A stretch of DNA of 64,000 nt from JAAYTL01 sp031460505 (GTDB taxonomy: Bacteria > Bacillota > Clostridia > Tissierellales > Tissierellaceae): assembly GCA_031460505.1 (NCBI GenBank), contig JAVKTT010000001.1:558001-622000 (forward strand), given 5' to 3'. Of this stretch, positions 50,771 to 58,940 are shown in pieces; within the stretch, counting starts at the first letter, position 1, and every line of letters starts with the position of its first letter. The position numbers and the translations under genes are program-made. Below the pieces are notes generated by a model. The model was not told where the DNA came from. It ran no database searches and saw only the letters and a list, made by a program, of their open reading frames with translations.

Positions 50771-51955
50771 TTACTCTTTTTCTACCAGCAATTTTTCTGC
50801 TGAATAATGAATTCCAATTGCTCCTAATGGCGCGGTTATTAGTATAGATAATACTGCAATTGCCAAAATTACATCTCCCGATTCTACTCCTAATGACAAT
50901 GGAACTGCACCCATTGCTGCCTGAACTGTTGCCTTTGGAATATATGCTATAACGCAAAACAATCTCTCTTTGAAATTATAATCTGAACCTAGTAATGAGA
51001 TTATAACTCCTATGCTTCGTCCCACTAGTCCAACTAATATTATTATAATACCTACTCTACCTGCTTTTAATGCTACATTTACATCTACCTGAGCCCCAAC
51101 TAATACGAATAATAATATTTCAGCAAAAACCCATATCTTATTAAATTTATTAGATAATCTAACTCCTACCTTTGGTAATCTCTCAATTATTACAAATCCG
51201 ATAGTCATCACCCCTAAAAGTGAAGCAACTTGTAACTTAGTCTTTAAAATAATTTCTAATTGATTAAGTAAAATTGAAAATCCAAGTATTAATAACACCT
51301 TTTTTGTATCACGAATATGGTATTTCTTAAAAATTCGTATCAGTACAAATCCGATTACTATTCCAGCCAAAATACCCAATATAATTGAGATTGGTATATT
51401 TAATAGTTGTACACCTATATTCATATTGGAACCACTATATAAACCTAAAAATGCACTAAATACAGTAATAGCGAAGACATCATCAATAGATGCACCAGCC
51501 AAGATTAGAGTTGGTACTCCTTTTTTTGTACCGATGTTGTTCTCCATCAATTTAAGCATAGATGGTACTACAACAGCAGGAGAAACAGCAGCAATAATAA
51601 AACCAAGTATTCCTCCTTGAGCAAATGTAAATCCTAGGAGTTTTATAGACACAAAGGCAATTAATAAACCCTCTATTAATCCAGGTATACAACTCATCTT
51701 TAATGCATTAATGCCAACCTTTTTTAAATCATCTTTGCTTATTCCAAGACCTGCTCTCAGTAAAATAATAATCAATGCAATACTTCTTAAATCAGCTGAT
51801 ATTAAGAGCATTTCTTGTTGAATCAAATTAAAACCATGAGGCCCTATTAAAACACCTAGTATTAACATACCTAGTAAACCAGGTAATTTCAATTTTTCAA
51901 ATATTTTTTTAGATGGTAACCCTAATAATAAAATTACAGCTAAACTTGCAGCCAT
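50771..51955 (-). CDS. Cation:proton antiporter (CPA-type)
   Basis: A 394-residue protein with about 12 membrane helices. GMLILGVLIGPHG and GASIDDVFAITVFSAFLG (with the paired Asp residues of the ion site), and SPAVVVPSML, are typical of Na+/H+ or K+/H+ exchangers of the CPA group; no C-terminal TrkA domain is present. AAAAGGAGTTGGTTTA precedes the ATG. It is transcribed before the polY gene but separated by 44 bp without terminator. Ion preference is not predictable. Confidence 0.88.
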   Translation of the reverse strand: MAASLAVILLLGLPSKKIFEKLKLPGLLGMLILGVLIGPHGFNLIQQEMLLISADLRSIALIIILLRAGLGISKDDLKKVGINALKMSCIPGLIEGLLIAFVSIKLLGFTFAQGGILGFIIAAVSPAVVVPSMLKLMENNIGTKKGVPTLILAGASIDDVFAITVFSAFLGLYSGSNMNIGVQLLNIPISIILGILAGIVIGFVLIRIFKKYHIRDTKKVLLILGFSILLNQLEIILKTKLQVASLLGVMTIGFVIIERLPKVGVRLSNKFNKIWVFAEILLFVLVGAQVDVNVALKAGRVGIIIILVGLVGRSIGVIISLLGSDYNFKERLFCVIAYIPKATVQAAMGAVPLSLGVESGDVILAIAVLSILITAPLGAIGIHYSAEKLLVEKE

Positions 51956-51982
51956 TAAACCAACTCCTTTTTAGTCAAAAAA

Positions 51983-52020
51983 ACTCCTACAGGAATACTA
52001 TTATTATATCCTGTAGGAGT
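51983..52020 (-). terminator. Terminator after recR
   Basis: ACTCCTACAGGA (51983-51994) pairs with TCCTGTAGGAGT (52009-52020), followed on the minus strand by TTTTTTT. It ends the dnaX-ybaB-recR operon. Confidence 0.9.
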
Positions 52021-52048
52021 CATTAGCATTATGCAATTCAGGTAAAGA

Positions 52049-52648
52049 CTACAATTCTCTACGATTTTCCATAGCCTTACTTAATGTCACTTCATCAAAA
52101 TATTCAAGATCTCCACCTACTGGGATACCATGGGCAATCCTCGTAACTTTGACTCCCAATGGTTTTATTAACTTTGATAAGTACAGGGCTGTAGCTTCCC
52201 CTTCTACTGTAGGATTTGTTGCTAGTATTATCTCTTTTACTTCTCCATCAGACAGTCTAGCTAATAGTTCTTTTACCTTTATTTCATTTGGTCCAACATT
52301 ATCCATAGGTGAGATAACACCATGGAGTACGTGGTATTGACCTTTGAATTCTCTAGATCTTTCCATAGCTATAATATCCTTGGCACCTTCTACTACACAT
52401 ATGATGGATTTGTCCCTTTGTGTGTTTTCACAGATTTGACAAGGATCTACATCTGTTAAATTACAGCATATACTACATAGTTTAATTTTATCTTTAGCAT
52501 CAGTTATGGACCTAGATAATTTTTCTACTTCTAAGCCATCCATTTCTAATATAAAGAACGCAAGCCTCTGAGCAGTCTTCCTACCAATACCTGGGAGCTT
52601 AGATAACTGTTCTATGAGATTTGCTATAGGTATTGCATACTGCTCCAT
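52049..52648 (-). CDS. recR: Recombination mediator RecR
   Basis: A 199-residue DNA-binding repair protein. The N-terminal helix-hairpin-helix LPGIGRKTAQRLA, the four-cysteine zinc finger (CSICCNLTDVDPCQIC), and a Toprim domain (VVEGAKDIIAME, ATNPTVEGEATA) are all visible, ending near residue 190 in GGDLEYFDEVTLSKAME. CAGGAGGAGTTTT precedes the ATG. Third gene of the conserved dnaX-ybaB-recR operon; spacing to ybaB is 15 bp. Confidence 0.97.
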   Translation of the reverse strand: MEQYAIPIANLIEQLSKLPGIGRKTAQRLAFFILEMDGLEVEKLSRSITDAKDKIKLCSICCNLTDVDPCQICENTQRDKSIICVVEGAKDIIAMERSREFKGQYHVLHGVISPMDNVGPNEIKVKELLARLSDGEVKEIILATNPTVEGEATALYLSKLIKPLGVKVTRIAHGIPVGGDLEYFDEVTLSKAMENRREL

Positions 52649-52663
52649 AAAACTCCTCCTGTA

Positions 52664-53002
52664 TTAGAACAATCCTGGTATATTTAATCCACCAGTAACT
52701 TTCTTCATTTCATTATTTACCATATCCTCTGCTTTTCTCATAGCTTCATTTACTGCAGCTATAATCAAATCCTGTAACATTTCAACATCTTCAGGATCCA
52801 CTACTGATTCATCTATTGTAATGTTTAATAATTCTTTTTTACCATTAACCAATGCAGTAACTGCTCCACCACCAGCTGTTGCTTCTACTTCCTTTTCTTC
52901 TAGTTGTGCTTGCATTTCCTCCATTTGTTTTTGCATCTTTTGCATTTGCTTCATCATATTGTTCATATTTCCACCCATTCCTGGGAACTTACCTCTACCC
53001 AT
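52664..53002 (-). CDS. ybaB: YbaB/EbfC family nucleoid-associated protein
   Basis: A 112-residue DNA-binding protein. The Met/Gln-rich coiled helix at residues 12-45 (MNNMMKQMQKMQKQMEEM) and the VDPEDVEMLQDLIIAAVNEA core are typical. It dimerises and binds DNA near recombination sites. GGAAGGAGAATTAATT precedes the ATG. Located between dnaX and recR, as in most bacteria. Confidence 0.96.
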   Translation of the reverse strand: MGRGKFPGMGGNMNNMMKQMQKMQKQMEEMQAQLEEKEVEATAGGGAVTALVNGKKELLNITIDESVVDPEDVEMLQDLIIAAVNEAMRKAEDMVNNEMKKVTGGLNIPGLF

Positions 53003-53018
53003 AATTAATTCTCCTTCC

Positions 53019-54692
53019 TTATTTTATTTCTACTATATCTTCTCCAAAAAGGTCAATAACTCCCTTGATGGCTTCATCTTTGTTTTCATCATTTTTTGAC
53101 TCTTTTGGTTGAGATTTATTTACACCCATAATAAATCTTACGTTAATATTTTTATTAAAATATGTAGATACAATTTGTTCTACAAATTCTCTGTTATCAT
53201 TTTTGCTGACAGCTTGATAATGGAAACCAAAGCCTTCTCTAAATGCTATAGTTAATAGATCGTTTTCAAAGGATAATACCTCTCCTTCTATAATCAATGC
53301 ATATAGACTTATTTTACTAGATTTAATCTGCTGTAAAACATTTGGCCATTGTTCTTTGATTGTTTCTAAGTGTAATTCCTTACCATCATCAATTATGGCT
53401 GGTTTTGGAGCATTTTCCTTTGGCTTATCAACTTTTGGTGTGTTTCCTTTTATAGGGTCATCTTTAGTGGTATTACTAAATGTTGACTTTCTTTCCATAG
53501 GTTTCTCTGATTGTCTTGTTTCTGTTGTTACAATAATATTTGGTTTTACAGTGCCTTTAATTGGTCCTAAACCACTTTCTAATCTCTCGATTCTTTCTAA
53601 TAAAGTTAGTTCATCGTCAGCATTTACTAATTTTATTGTTGCCATCTCTAGTAATATCCTTGGTTGAGTAGACCACTTAGCTTGAGATTCAGCTAATGTA
53701 AATATTTCAAGTGCTTTTAGAATATAGTCCATATCCATTGTTTTACTTTGAGACATATAATCATCTACATCATCTATATCTAGAATATTATTTGGATTGT
53801 TAGATGACTTTACAACCATTAAATTTCTAAAGTGTACGATTATATCTTTAATAAATTGATGAATATCCTTACCATTTTGAATTATTTCATCTATACTCAT
53901 CAATGATTTTTCAAGATTTTTATCCTTTATATCATTTATGAATTCAAAGATCAAATCTTTATTAACCATTCCTAAAATAGATATTGCATCTTCATAATCT
54001 ATTTTATCTTCGCTAAATGATATACATTTGTCTAGTAAACTTAAGGCATCTCTCATAGCTCCATCAGAATTTCTAGCTATAAGATTCAAAACTTCATCAT
54101 CTACTTCAATATCTCTATTTTCTAAGATGTTCTGCATATTTAAGACCATATCTTTATTTGTTATTCTTTTAAAGTCAAATCTTTGACATCTTGAAAGTAT
54201 GGTCTGTGGCAATCTCTCTGGTTCTGTAGTTGCCAATACAAAGATTAAATGTTTTGGGGGTTCTTCCAGTGTCTTTAGAAGTGCGTTAAATGCACTTTTT
54301 GTCAACATGTGAACCTCATCTACTATATATACTTTGTATTTTGCCTTAGAAGGTGGATATACAACTTTTTCTCTTAAGTCTCTAACATCTTCAACACTGT
54401 TATGACTTGCTGCATCCATTTCGATAACATCCATAATAGTTTCTTCTAGTATTCCTTTACAATTTTCACATTCATTACATGGATTTCCATCTATTGGATT
54501 TAAGCAGTTTACAGCTCTTGAAAATATCTTTGCAGCTGATGTTTTACCCGTTCCCCTTGTGCCTGAAAATAGGTATGCATGACCAATATTTTCCTTTTGG
54601 ATTTGATTTTTAAGGATTGTGGTTACGTGATTTTGACCTAATAGTTCATCAAAAGATTTTGGTCTATATTGTCTATATAGTGCTTGATACAT
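53019..54692 (-). CDS. dnaX: DNA polymerase III subunits gamma/tau
   Basis: A 557-residue clamp-loader ATPase. FSGTRGTGKTSAAK is Walker A (about residues 43-56), four Cys of the zinc module lie around NCLNPIDGNPCNECENC, VYIVDEVHMLT is Walker B and FVLATTEPERLPQTILSRCQRF holds sensor 1/SRC (as 147-168). The tau-like C terminus is about 200 residues. A GTG at 54701 opens the frame, but AGGTG precedes ATG 54690-54692, giving the usual MYQALYRQYRP start. No slippery frameshift site was examined. First gene of the dnaX-ybaB-recR operon. Confidence 0.95.
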   Translation of the reverse strand: MYQALYRQYRPKSFDELLGQNHVTTILKNQIQKENIGHAYLFSGTRGTGKTSAAKIFSRAVNCLNPIDGNPCNECENCKGILEETIMDVIEMDAASHNSVEDVRDLREKVVYPPSKAKYKVYIVDEVHMLTKSAFNALLKTLEEPPKHLIFVLATTEPERLPQTILSRCQRFDFKRITNKDMVLNMQNILENRDIEVDDEVLNLIARNSDGAMRDALSLLDKCISFSEDKIDYEDAISILGMVNKDLIFEFINDIKDKNLEKSLMSIDEIIQNGKDIHQFIKDIIVHFRNLMVVKSSNNPNNILDIDDVDDYMSQSKTMDMDYILKALEIFTLAESQAKWSTQPRILLEMATIKLVNADDELTLLERIERLESGLGPIKGTVKPNIIVTTETRQSEKPMERKSTFSNTTKDDPIKGNTPKVDKPKENAPKPAIIDDGKELHLETIKEQWPNVLQQIKSSKISLYALIIEGEVLSFENDLLTIAFREGFGFHYQAVSKNDNREFVEQIVSTYFNKNINVRFIMGVNKSQPKESKNDENKDEAIKGVIDLFGEDIVEIK

Positions 54693-54821
54693 GGTTTTCA
54701 CCTACAGTTATTATAATATATATTATTATATCAGAAATGTTCAATCTTTAACACCTTTTATCTTAGCTTTAAGTTGACTTTTATTGAAATTTAGTTTATA
54801 ATAATCTTTGTTACTCATTAA

Positions 54822-54913
54822 GGAGAGGTGGCTGAGCTGGCTGAAGGCGCTCGCCTGGAAAGCGGGTAAACGTGATAAGCGTTTCGAGGGTTCGAATCCC
54901 TCTCTCTCCGCCA
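54822..54913 (+). tRNA. tRNA-Ser (anticodon GGA)
   Basis: Class II tRNA with a long variable arm. Acceptor GGAGAGG with TCTCTCC, anticodon loop CTGGAAA (GGA), T arm GAGGG-TTCGAAT-CCCTC and encoded CCA. It precedes the SRP RNA by 11 bp. Confidence 0.95.
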
Positions 54914-54924
54914 TAATAAATTTT

Positions 54925-55195
54925 GCCGTGCTAGATGGGGAGGTAGCGGTGCCTTGTAACCTGCAATCCGCTATAGCAGGATCGAATTCCTAGCAGAGGC
55001 ATTTCTATCGTGAGGTCTGCCCCAAGAAAGTGGCGTTGACGATTGGGTCCTACGCAACGGGAACTCATGAACCCCGTCAGGTCCGGAAGGAAGCAGCGGT
55101 AAGTGAAACTTTTCGTGTGCCGTAGGGTTGCCTGGTCCGAGTTAACTACTTGGGTAACGCTTGGGATAGGATGTCGAAGCTAGGTGCACGGATAC
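54925..55195 (+). ncRNA. ffs: Signal recognition particle RNA (large, with Alu domain)
   Basis: The S-domain signature GTCAGGTCCGGAAGGAAGCAG with GGAA tetraloop lies at about 55076-55096. The 5' end GCCGTGCTAG pairs with CTAGGTGCACGG at the 3' end, and the left part (GGGGAGGTAGCGGTGCC...GCTATAGC) forms the Alu domain. Length of about 270 nt is typical for Gram-positive SRP RNA. Confidence 0.93.
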
Positions 55196-55202
55196 ATATA
55201 TA

Positions 55203-55240
55203 AATAGAAGCTTTGGATTTAATAATCCAAAGCTTCTATT
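55203..55240. terminator. Bidirectional terminator between SRP RNA and clpB
   Basis: AATAGAAGCTTTGGATT pairs with AATCCAAAGCTTCTATT; A-rich and T-rich flanks allow termination from both sides. It abuts the clpB stop codon. Confidence 0.9.
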
Positions 55241-57820
55241 TTATTTTACTTCTAATTTTAATTCTCCATCATCAGCAACTATATTTATAGTATCCTTATC
55301 CTTTAATGTTCCACTGATAATCATCCTACTTATATTTGTTTCTAACTCTTTTTGTAAAAATCTCTTAACTGGTCTTGCTCCATATTGTATTGAGTAGGAT
55401 TTATTTAATATTATATCCTTTGCTTCTTCAGTAATATCTATTTCTATCTGCCTATCTTCTAATCTTGATTTAATTTCATCAATTTGAAGATCAATTATTC
55501 TGAATATCTCTGACCTTTGTAATGGTTTGAACATTACAATCTCATCTATTCTATTTAAAAATTCAGGTCTAAAGGTTCTTCTCATCTCATCCATTACTCG
55601 TTCCCTAGCGGATGCATCAATAGTTCCATCTTCATTAATACCTTCCAAAAGATAATTTGAACCTATATTAGATGTCATGATTATCACAGTATTTTTAAAA
55701 TCAACTGTCCTACCTTGATTGTCTGTTAATCTACCATCATCTAAAACTTGTAATAGGATATTGAATACATCAGGATGTGCCTTTTCTATTTCATCAAATA
55801 GGATTACAGAATATGGCTTTCTCCTAACTGCCTCTGTTAATTGTCCACCTTCATCATAACCTACATATCCAGGAGGTGCCCCTACCAATCTTGATACTGA
55901 ATGTTTTTCCATATATTCACTCATATCAATTCTAATCATATTTCTTTCATCATCAAATAGTGTTTCTGTCAATGCCTTTGAAAGCTCAGTCTTACCTACT
56001 CCAGTAGGTCCTAAGAATATGAATGAACCAACAGGCCTATTAGGTGATTTTAACCCTGCTCTAGCTCTAATAACTGAGTCAACTACTGATTCTACTGCTT
56101 CATCTTGTCCTATGACTCTTTTATGAAGAATCTTATCAAGATTTAATAGCTTTTCTCTCTCTGTTTCAACTAGCTTTGTAACAGGTATATTTGTCCATTT
56201 AGCCACTACTTCAGCAATTTCTTCTTCTGTTACTTCCTCTTTTAACATTCCATCTTGATCTTCATTTTTTTCATTTGCTTCTTCTAATCTCTTTTCAAGT
56301 TCAACTAATGTACCATATTTAAGTTGGGATAGTTTTTCTAAATCATATCTTCTTTCAGCTTCTTCAATTTCCCTTTTAACTTTTTCTATGTCTTCTTTAA
56401 TTTCCTTAACCTTAGATAAACTTTGCTTCTCTTCTTCCCATTTAGCTTTCAATAAATCATATTTTTCTTTTAGGTTTGAAAGCTCTTTTTCTAACTTATC
56501 CAATCTAATCTTAGATGCCTCATCTGATTCTTTTTTAAGTGCTTGTTTTTCTATTTCTAATTGAAGTATTCTTCTTCTAATTTCATCTAATTCTATTGGC
56601 ATGGAATCTATCTCTGTTCTAATCATAGCTGATGCTTCATCCATTAAATCTATTGCCTTATCTGGTAAAAATCTATCGCTAATATATCTATCTGATAGGG
56701 TTGCTGCAGCTATAACTGCTCCATCTGATATCCTAATACCATGATGAATTTCATATTTTTCTTTAAGTCCTCTTAATATGGAGATAGTATCTTCTACTGT
56801 TGGTTCAGTAACCATAACCTTTTGAAATCTTCTCTCTAATGCTGCATCTTTTTCTATATATTTTCTATACTCATCTAAAGTAGTAGCCCCTATTGCATGA
56901 AGCTCCCCTCTGGCTAACATTGGTTTTAGAAGGTTAGATGCATCCATAGCTCCTTCAGTTTTACCTGCACCTACAATATTATGAATTTCATCTATAAACA
57001 TGAGTATTTTGCCATCAGATTTTTCAATCTCTGATAATACTGCTTTAAGTCGCTCTTCAAATTCTCCTCTATACTTTGCTCCAGCTATTAAAGCTCCCAT
57101 ATCCAAGGCAAATATTGTCTTACCCTTTAATCCTTCAGGTACATCTCCACTTACTATTCTTTGTGCAAGACCTTCAACTATGGCAGTCTTTCCTACCCCA
57201 GGCTCTCCTATGAGTACAGGGTTGTTTTTAGTCCTTCTAGATAGTATTCTAATTGTATTTCTTATTTCACTATCTCTTCCTATTACTGGATCAAGTTTTC
57301 CACATCTTGCTTCTTCTACTAAATCCCTTCCAAATCTATTAAGTGCTTCATATGTTGATTCTGGATTATCTGAAGTAATATTTTGATTTCCTCTAATCTT
57401 TTTTAAAGCTTCTAGAAATCTTTGTAAACTTATATTGTATCTTTGAAATATTCTTTCAGATTTTGTACCTTTTTCTTTTAATAACCTAATATATATATGC
57501 TCTGTACCTACATATTCATCACCAAATTTCTTAGCTTCATCCATAGAACTATTGAGTATATTGGTATATGTTCTGCTAGGATAGATAGAGCCACCTGTTT
57601 GTTTAGGTAATTTTTCTATTTCACTTTCTATATCCTTCTTTATAATTTGTGGGTTTTCACCCATATATGATATTACCCTAGGAATAAGTCCTTCATCTTG
57701 GTTTACTAGACTATAATGAAGATGAATTTCATCTAGTTGAGGATTTCCATATTCCATAGCTAAATTTTGAGAATTTTGTATTGCCTCTAGACTCTTTTGA
57801 GTAAATTTACCTAGATCCAT
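55241..57820 (-). CDS. clpB: ClpB-type ATP-dependent disaggregase
   Basis: An 859-residue Hsp100. N domain with two Clp-N repeats (residues 1-145), NBD1 with GEPGVGKTA, a long coiled-coil middle domain (about 405-525, rich in KEEKLEELKE-like heptads) and NBD2 with GPTGVGKTE, GFN-type pore GYVGYDEGGQ and sensor IMTSNIGS; typical of ClpB, not ClpC. AGGAGGAGCGTTT precedes the ATG. It is co-transcribed with a DnaJ-family gene 11 bp upstream under a CtsR-operator promoter. It resolves protein aggregates with DnaK. Confidence 0.97.
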   Translation of the reverse strand: MDLGKFTQKSLEAIQNSQNLAMEYGNPQLDEIHLHYSLVNQDEGLIPRVISYMGENPQIIKKDIESEIEKLPKQTGGSIYPSRTYTNILNSSMDEAKKFGDEYVGTEHIYIRLLKEKGTKSERIFQRYNISLQRFLEALKKIRGNQNITSDNPESTYEALNRFGRDLVEEARCGKLDPVIGRDSEIRNTIRILSRRTKNNPVLIGEPGVGKTAIVEGLAQRIVSGDVPEGLKGKTIFALDMGALIAGAKYRGEFEERLKAVLSEIEKSDGKILMFIDEIHNIVGAGKTEGAMDASNLLKPMLARGELHAIGATTLDEYRKYIEKDAALERRFQKVMVTEPTVEDTISILRGLKEKYEIHHGIRISDGAVIAAATLSDRYISDRFLPDKAIDLMDEASAMIRTEIDSMPIELDEIRRRILQLEIEKQALKKESDEASKIRLDKLEKELSNLKEKYDLLKAKWEEEKQSLSKVKEIKEDIEKVKREIEEAERRYDLEKLSQLKYGTLVELEKRLEEANEKNEDQDGMLKEEVTEEEIAEVVAKWTNIPVTKLVETEREKLLNLDKILHKRVIGQDEAVESVVDSVIRARAGLKSPNRPVGSFIFLGPTGVGKTELSKALTETLFDDERNMIRIDMSEYMEKHSVSRLVGAPPGYVGYDEGGQLTEAVRRKPYSVILFDEIEKAHPDVFNILLQVLDDGRLTDNQGRTVDFKNTVIIMTSNIGSNYLLEGINEDGTIDASARERVMDEMRRTFRPEFLNRIDEIVMFKPLQRSEIFRIIDLQIDEIKSRLEDRQIEIDITEEAKDIILNKSYSIQYGARPVKRFLQKELETNISRMIISGTLKDKDTINIVADDGELKLEVK

Positions 57821-57831
57821 AAACGCTCCTC

Positions 57832-58743
57832 CTATTCTCTTGGATTGTAAGTTGAAATCTCTTTTAGTTTTTCATAAAGCTCTTCTTCTTCTTGTGAAAG
57901 GCTTGGTGGGTTTACAATATTAATTTCAATATATAAATCTCCCACATTGCTTTTCATATCTCTGTATCCCTTTTTAGGTATACGAATCTTTTTCCCAGAC
58001 TCTATACCTTTAGGAATATTGACTTTGATCTTTCCGTCTAATGTATTTATTACTGCCTTTGTCCCCAACGCTGCTTCCCAAGGTAATACATCAACTTTTA
58101 ATGTAATGTCTAAACCTTCTAATATATATTTTTTATTATCTACAAAATTAATCTTAAAAAGTACATCTCCAGGTATTCCCCACTTTTCTCCTTTTATCTT
58201 CAGTTTTTTCCCGGGAAATATTCCTTTTGGAATTTTAATCGACAAATTCTTAGTTTCTCCACCAAAGTTGAGACTTACTTCTTTGGTTGCTCCTTTATAT
58301 CCTTCTTCGGTAGTTATATTTAACTCAGATTCATAAGATTGCCTTTGTGAATAGCTCCTACTCTTATCTCTTTTGCCAGAACCTGCAGATCCAAATAGAT
58401 CACCACCACCAAAGAACATATTAAAGAAATCACTAAAATCACCACCATTTGAAGAATAAGTATAAGTGTATCCATCTCCAAATCCATATTGAGAAGGATC
58501 GAAGTTTTGGCCACCAGAGAAATTATAACTGCTACCAAACATATCATATTGCTTCTTTTTTTCTTCATCACCTAAAACTTCATAGGCCTCATTTATTTCC
58601 TTAAACTTCTCTTGAGCATTTTTATCATCAGGGTGTAAATCTGGATGATATTTTTTAGCTAATCTTCTATAGGATTTTTTTATTTCATCTTGACTTGCAC
58701 TTTTATCTACTTCTAATATTTTATAATAATCTTTATATTCCAA
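57832..58743 (-). CDS. DnaJ/CbpA-type J-domain protein
   Basis: A 303-residue class-B J protein. The J domain (residues 1-70) carries YYKILEVDKSASQ and the HPD motif in YHPDLHPDD; a Gly/Phe-rich stretch (about 75-125) and two C-terminal beta-sandwich domains (about 130-300) follow; there is no zinc finger, so it is CbpA-like rather than classic DnaJ. Start is TTG (58741-58743) with AAAGGAG 10 nt upstream. It heads the operon with clpB, suggesting it targets aggregates to the ClpB-DnaK system. Confidence 0.93.
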   Translation of the reverse strand: MEYKDYYKILEVDKSASQDEIKKSYRRLAKKYHPDLHPDDKNAQEKFKEINEAYEVLGDEEKKKQYDMFGSSYNFSGGQNFDPSQYGFGDGYTYTYSSNGGDFSDFFNMFFGGGDLFGSAGSGKRDKSRSYSQRQSYESELNITTEEGYKGATKEVSLNFGGETKNLSIKIPKGIFPGKKLKIKGEKWGIPGDVLFKINFVDNKKYILEGLDITLKVDVLPWEAALGTKAVINTLDGKIKVNIPKGIESGKKIRIPKKGYRDMKSNVGDLYIEINIVNPPSLSQEEEELYEKLKEISTYNPRE

Positions 58744-58762
58744 TATAAATCAACTCCTTTAG

Positions 58763-58787
58763 CCAATTAGACAAATTTGTTAATTGG
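58763..58787. promoter_or_regulatory. Imperfect palindrome between the CtsR site and the start codon
   Basis: CCAATTAGACAAATTTGTTAATTGG is 25 bp across 58763-58787 and nearly symmetric (one mismatch per half). It lies in the 5' UTR of the J-protein/clpB operon, immediately after the CtsR heptads. Role unknown. Confidence 0.4.
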
Positions 58788-58804
58788 TTTGACCTTTCCT
58801 GACC
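58788..58804 (-). promoter_or_regulatory. CtsR operator (tandem heptads)
   Basis: On the minus strand GGTCAGG-AAA-GGTCAAA is a direct heptad repeat with 3-bp spacing, the CtsR consensus. It overlaps the expected transcription start of the clpB operon, ideal for repression. No ctsR gene is in the window. Confidence 0.85.
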
Positions 58805-58812
58805 TTGATTTT

Positions 58813-58841
58813 ATTATACCCCTATTTTCCTATTTTATCAA
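58813..58841 (-). promoter_or_regulatory. Sigma-A promoter of the dnaJ-like/clpB operon
   Basis: On the minus strand TTGATA (58836-58841), 17-bp spacer, TATAAT (58813-58818). The CtsR heptads follow 8 bp downstream. Confidence 0.88.
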
Positions 58842-58878
58842 CTTATAAAGAAAAGATTTCATTTTGATTATACAATAA

Positions 58879-58923
58879 AAAACTGTTGTAAAATAGATTA
58901 ATATATCTATTTTACAACAGTTT
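58879..58923 (-). terminator. Terminator after the WG-repeat/SLH gene
   Basis: AAACTGTTGTAAAATAGAT pairs perfectly with ATCTATTTTACAACAGTTT around a 6-nt loop; T-rich on the minus strand. Confidence 0.9.
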
Positions 58924-58940
58924 ATCAACTCTTATTAATT

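Noticed and set aside
54808..54993. A 61-codon open frame across the tRNA-Ser and SRP RNA start.
   Set aside because: It lies over two structured RNA genes and has no protein-like features.
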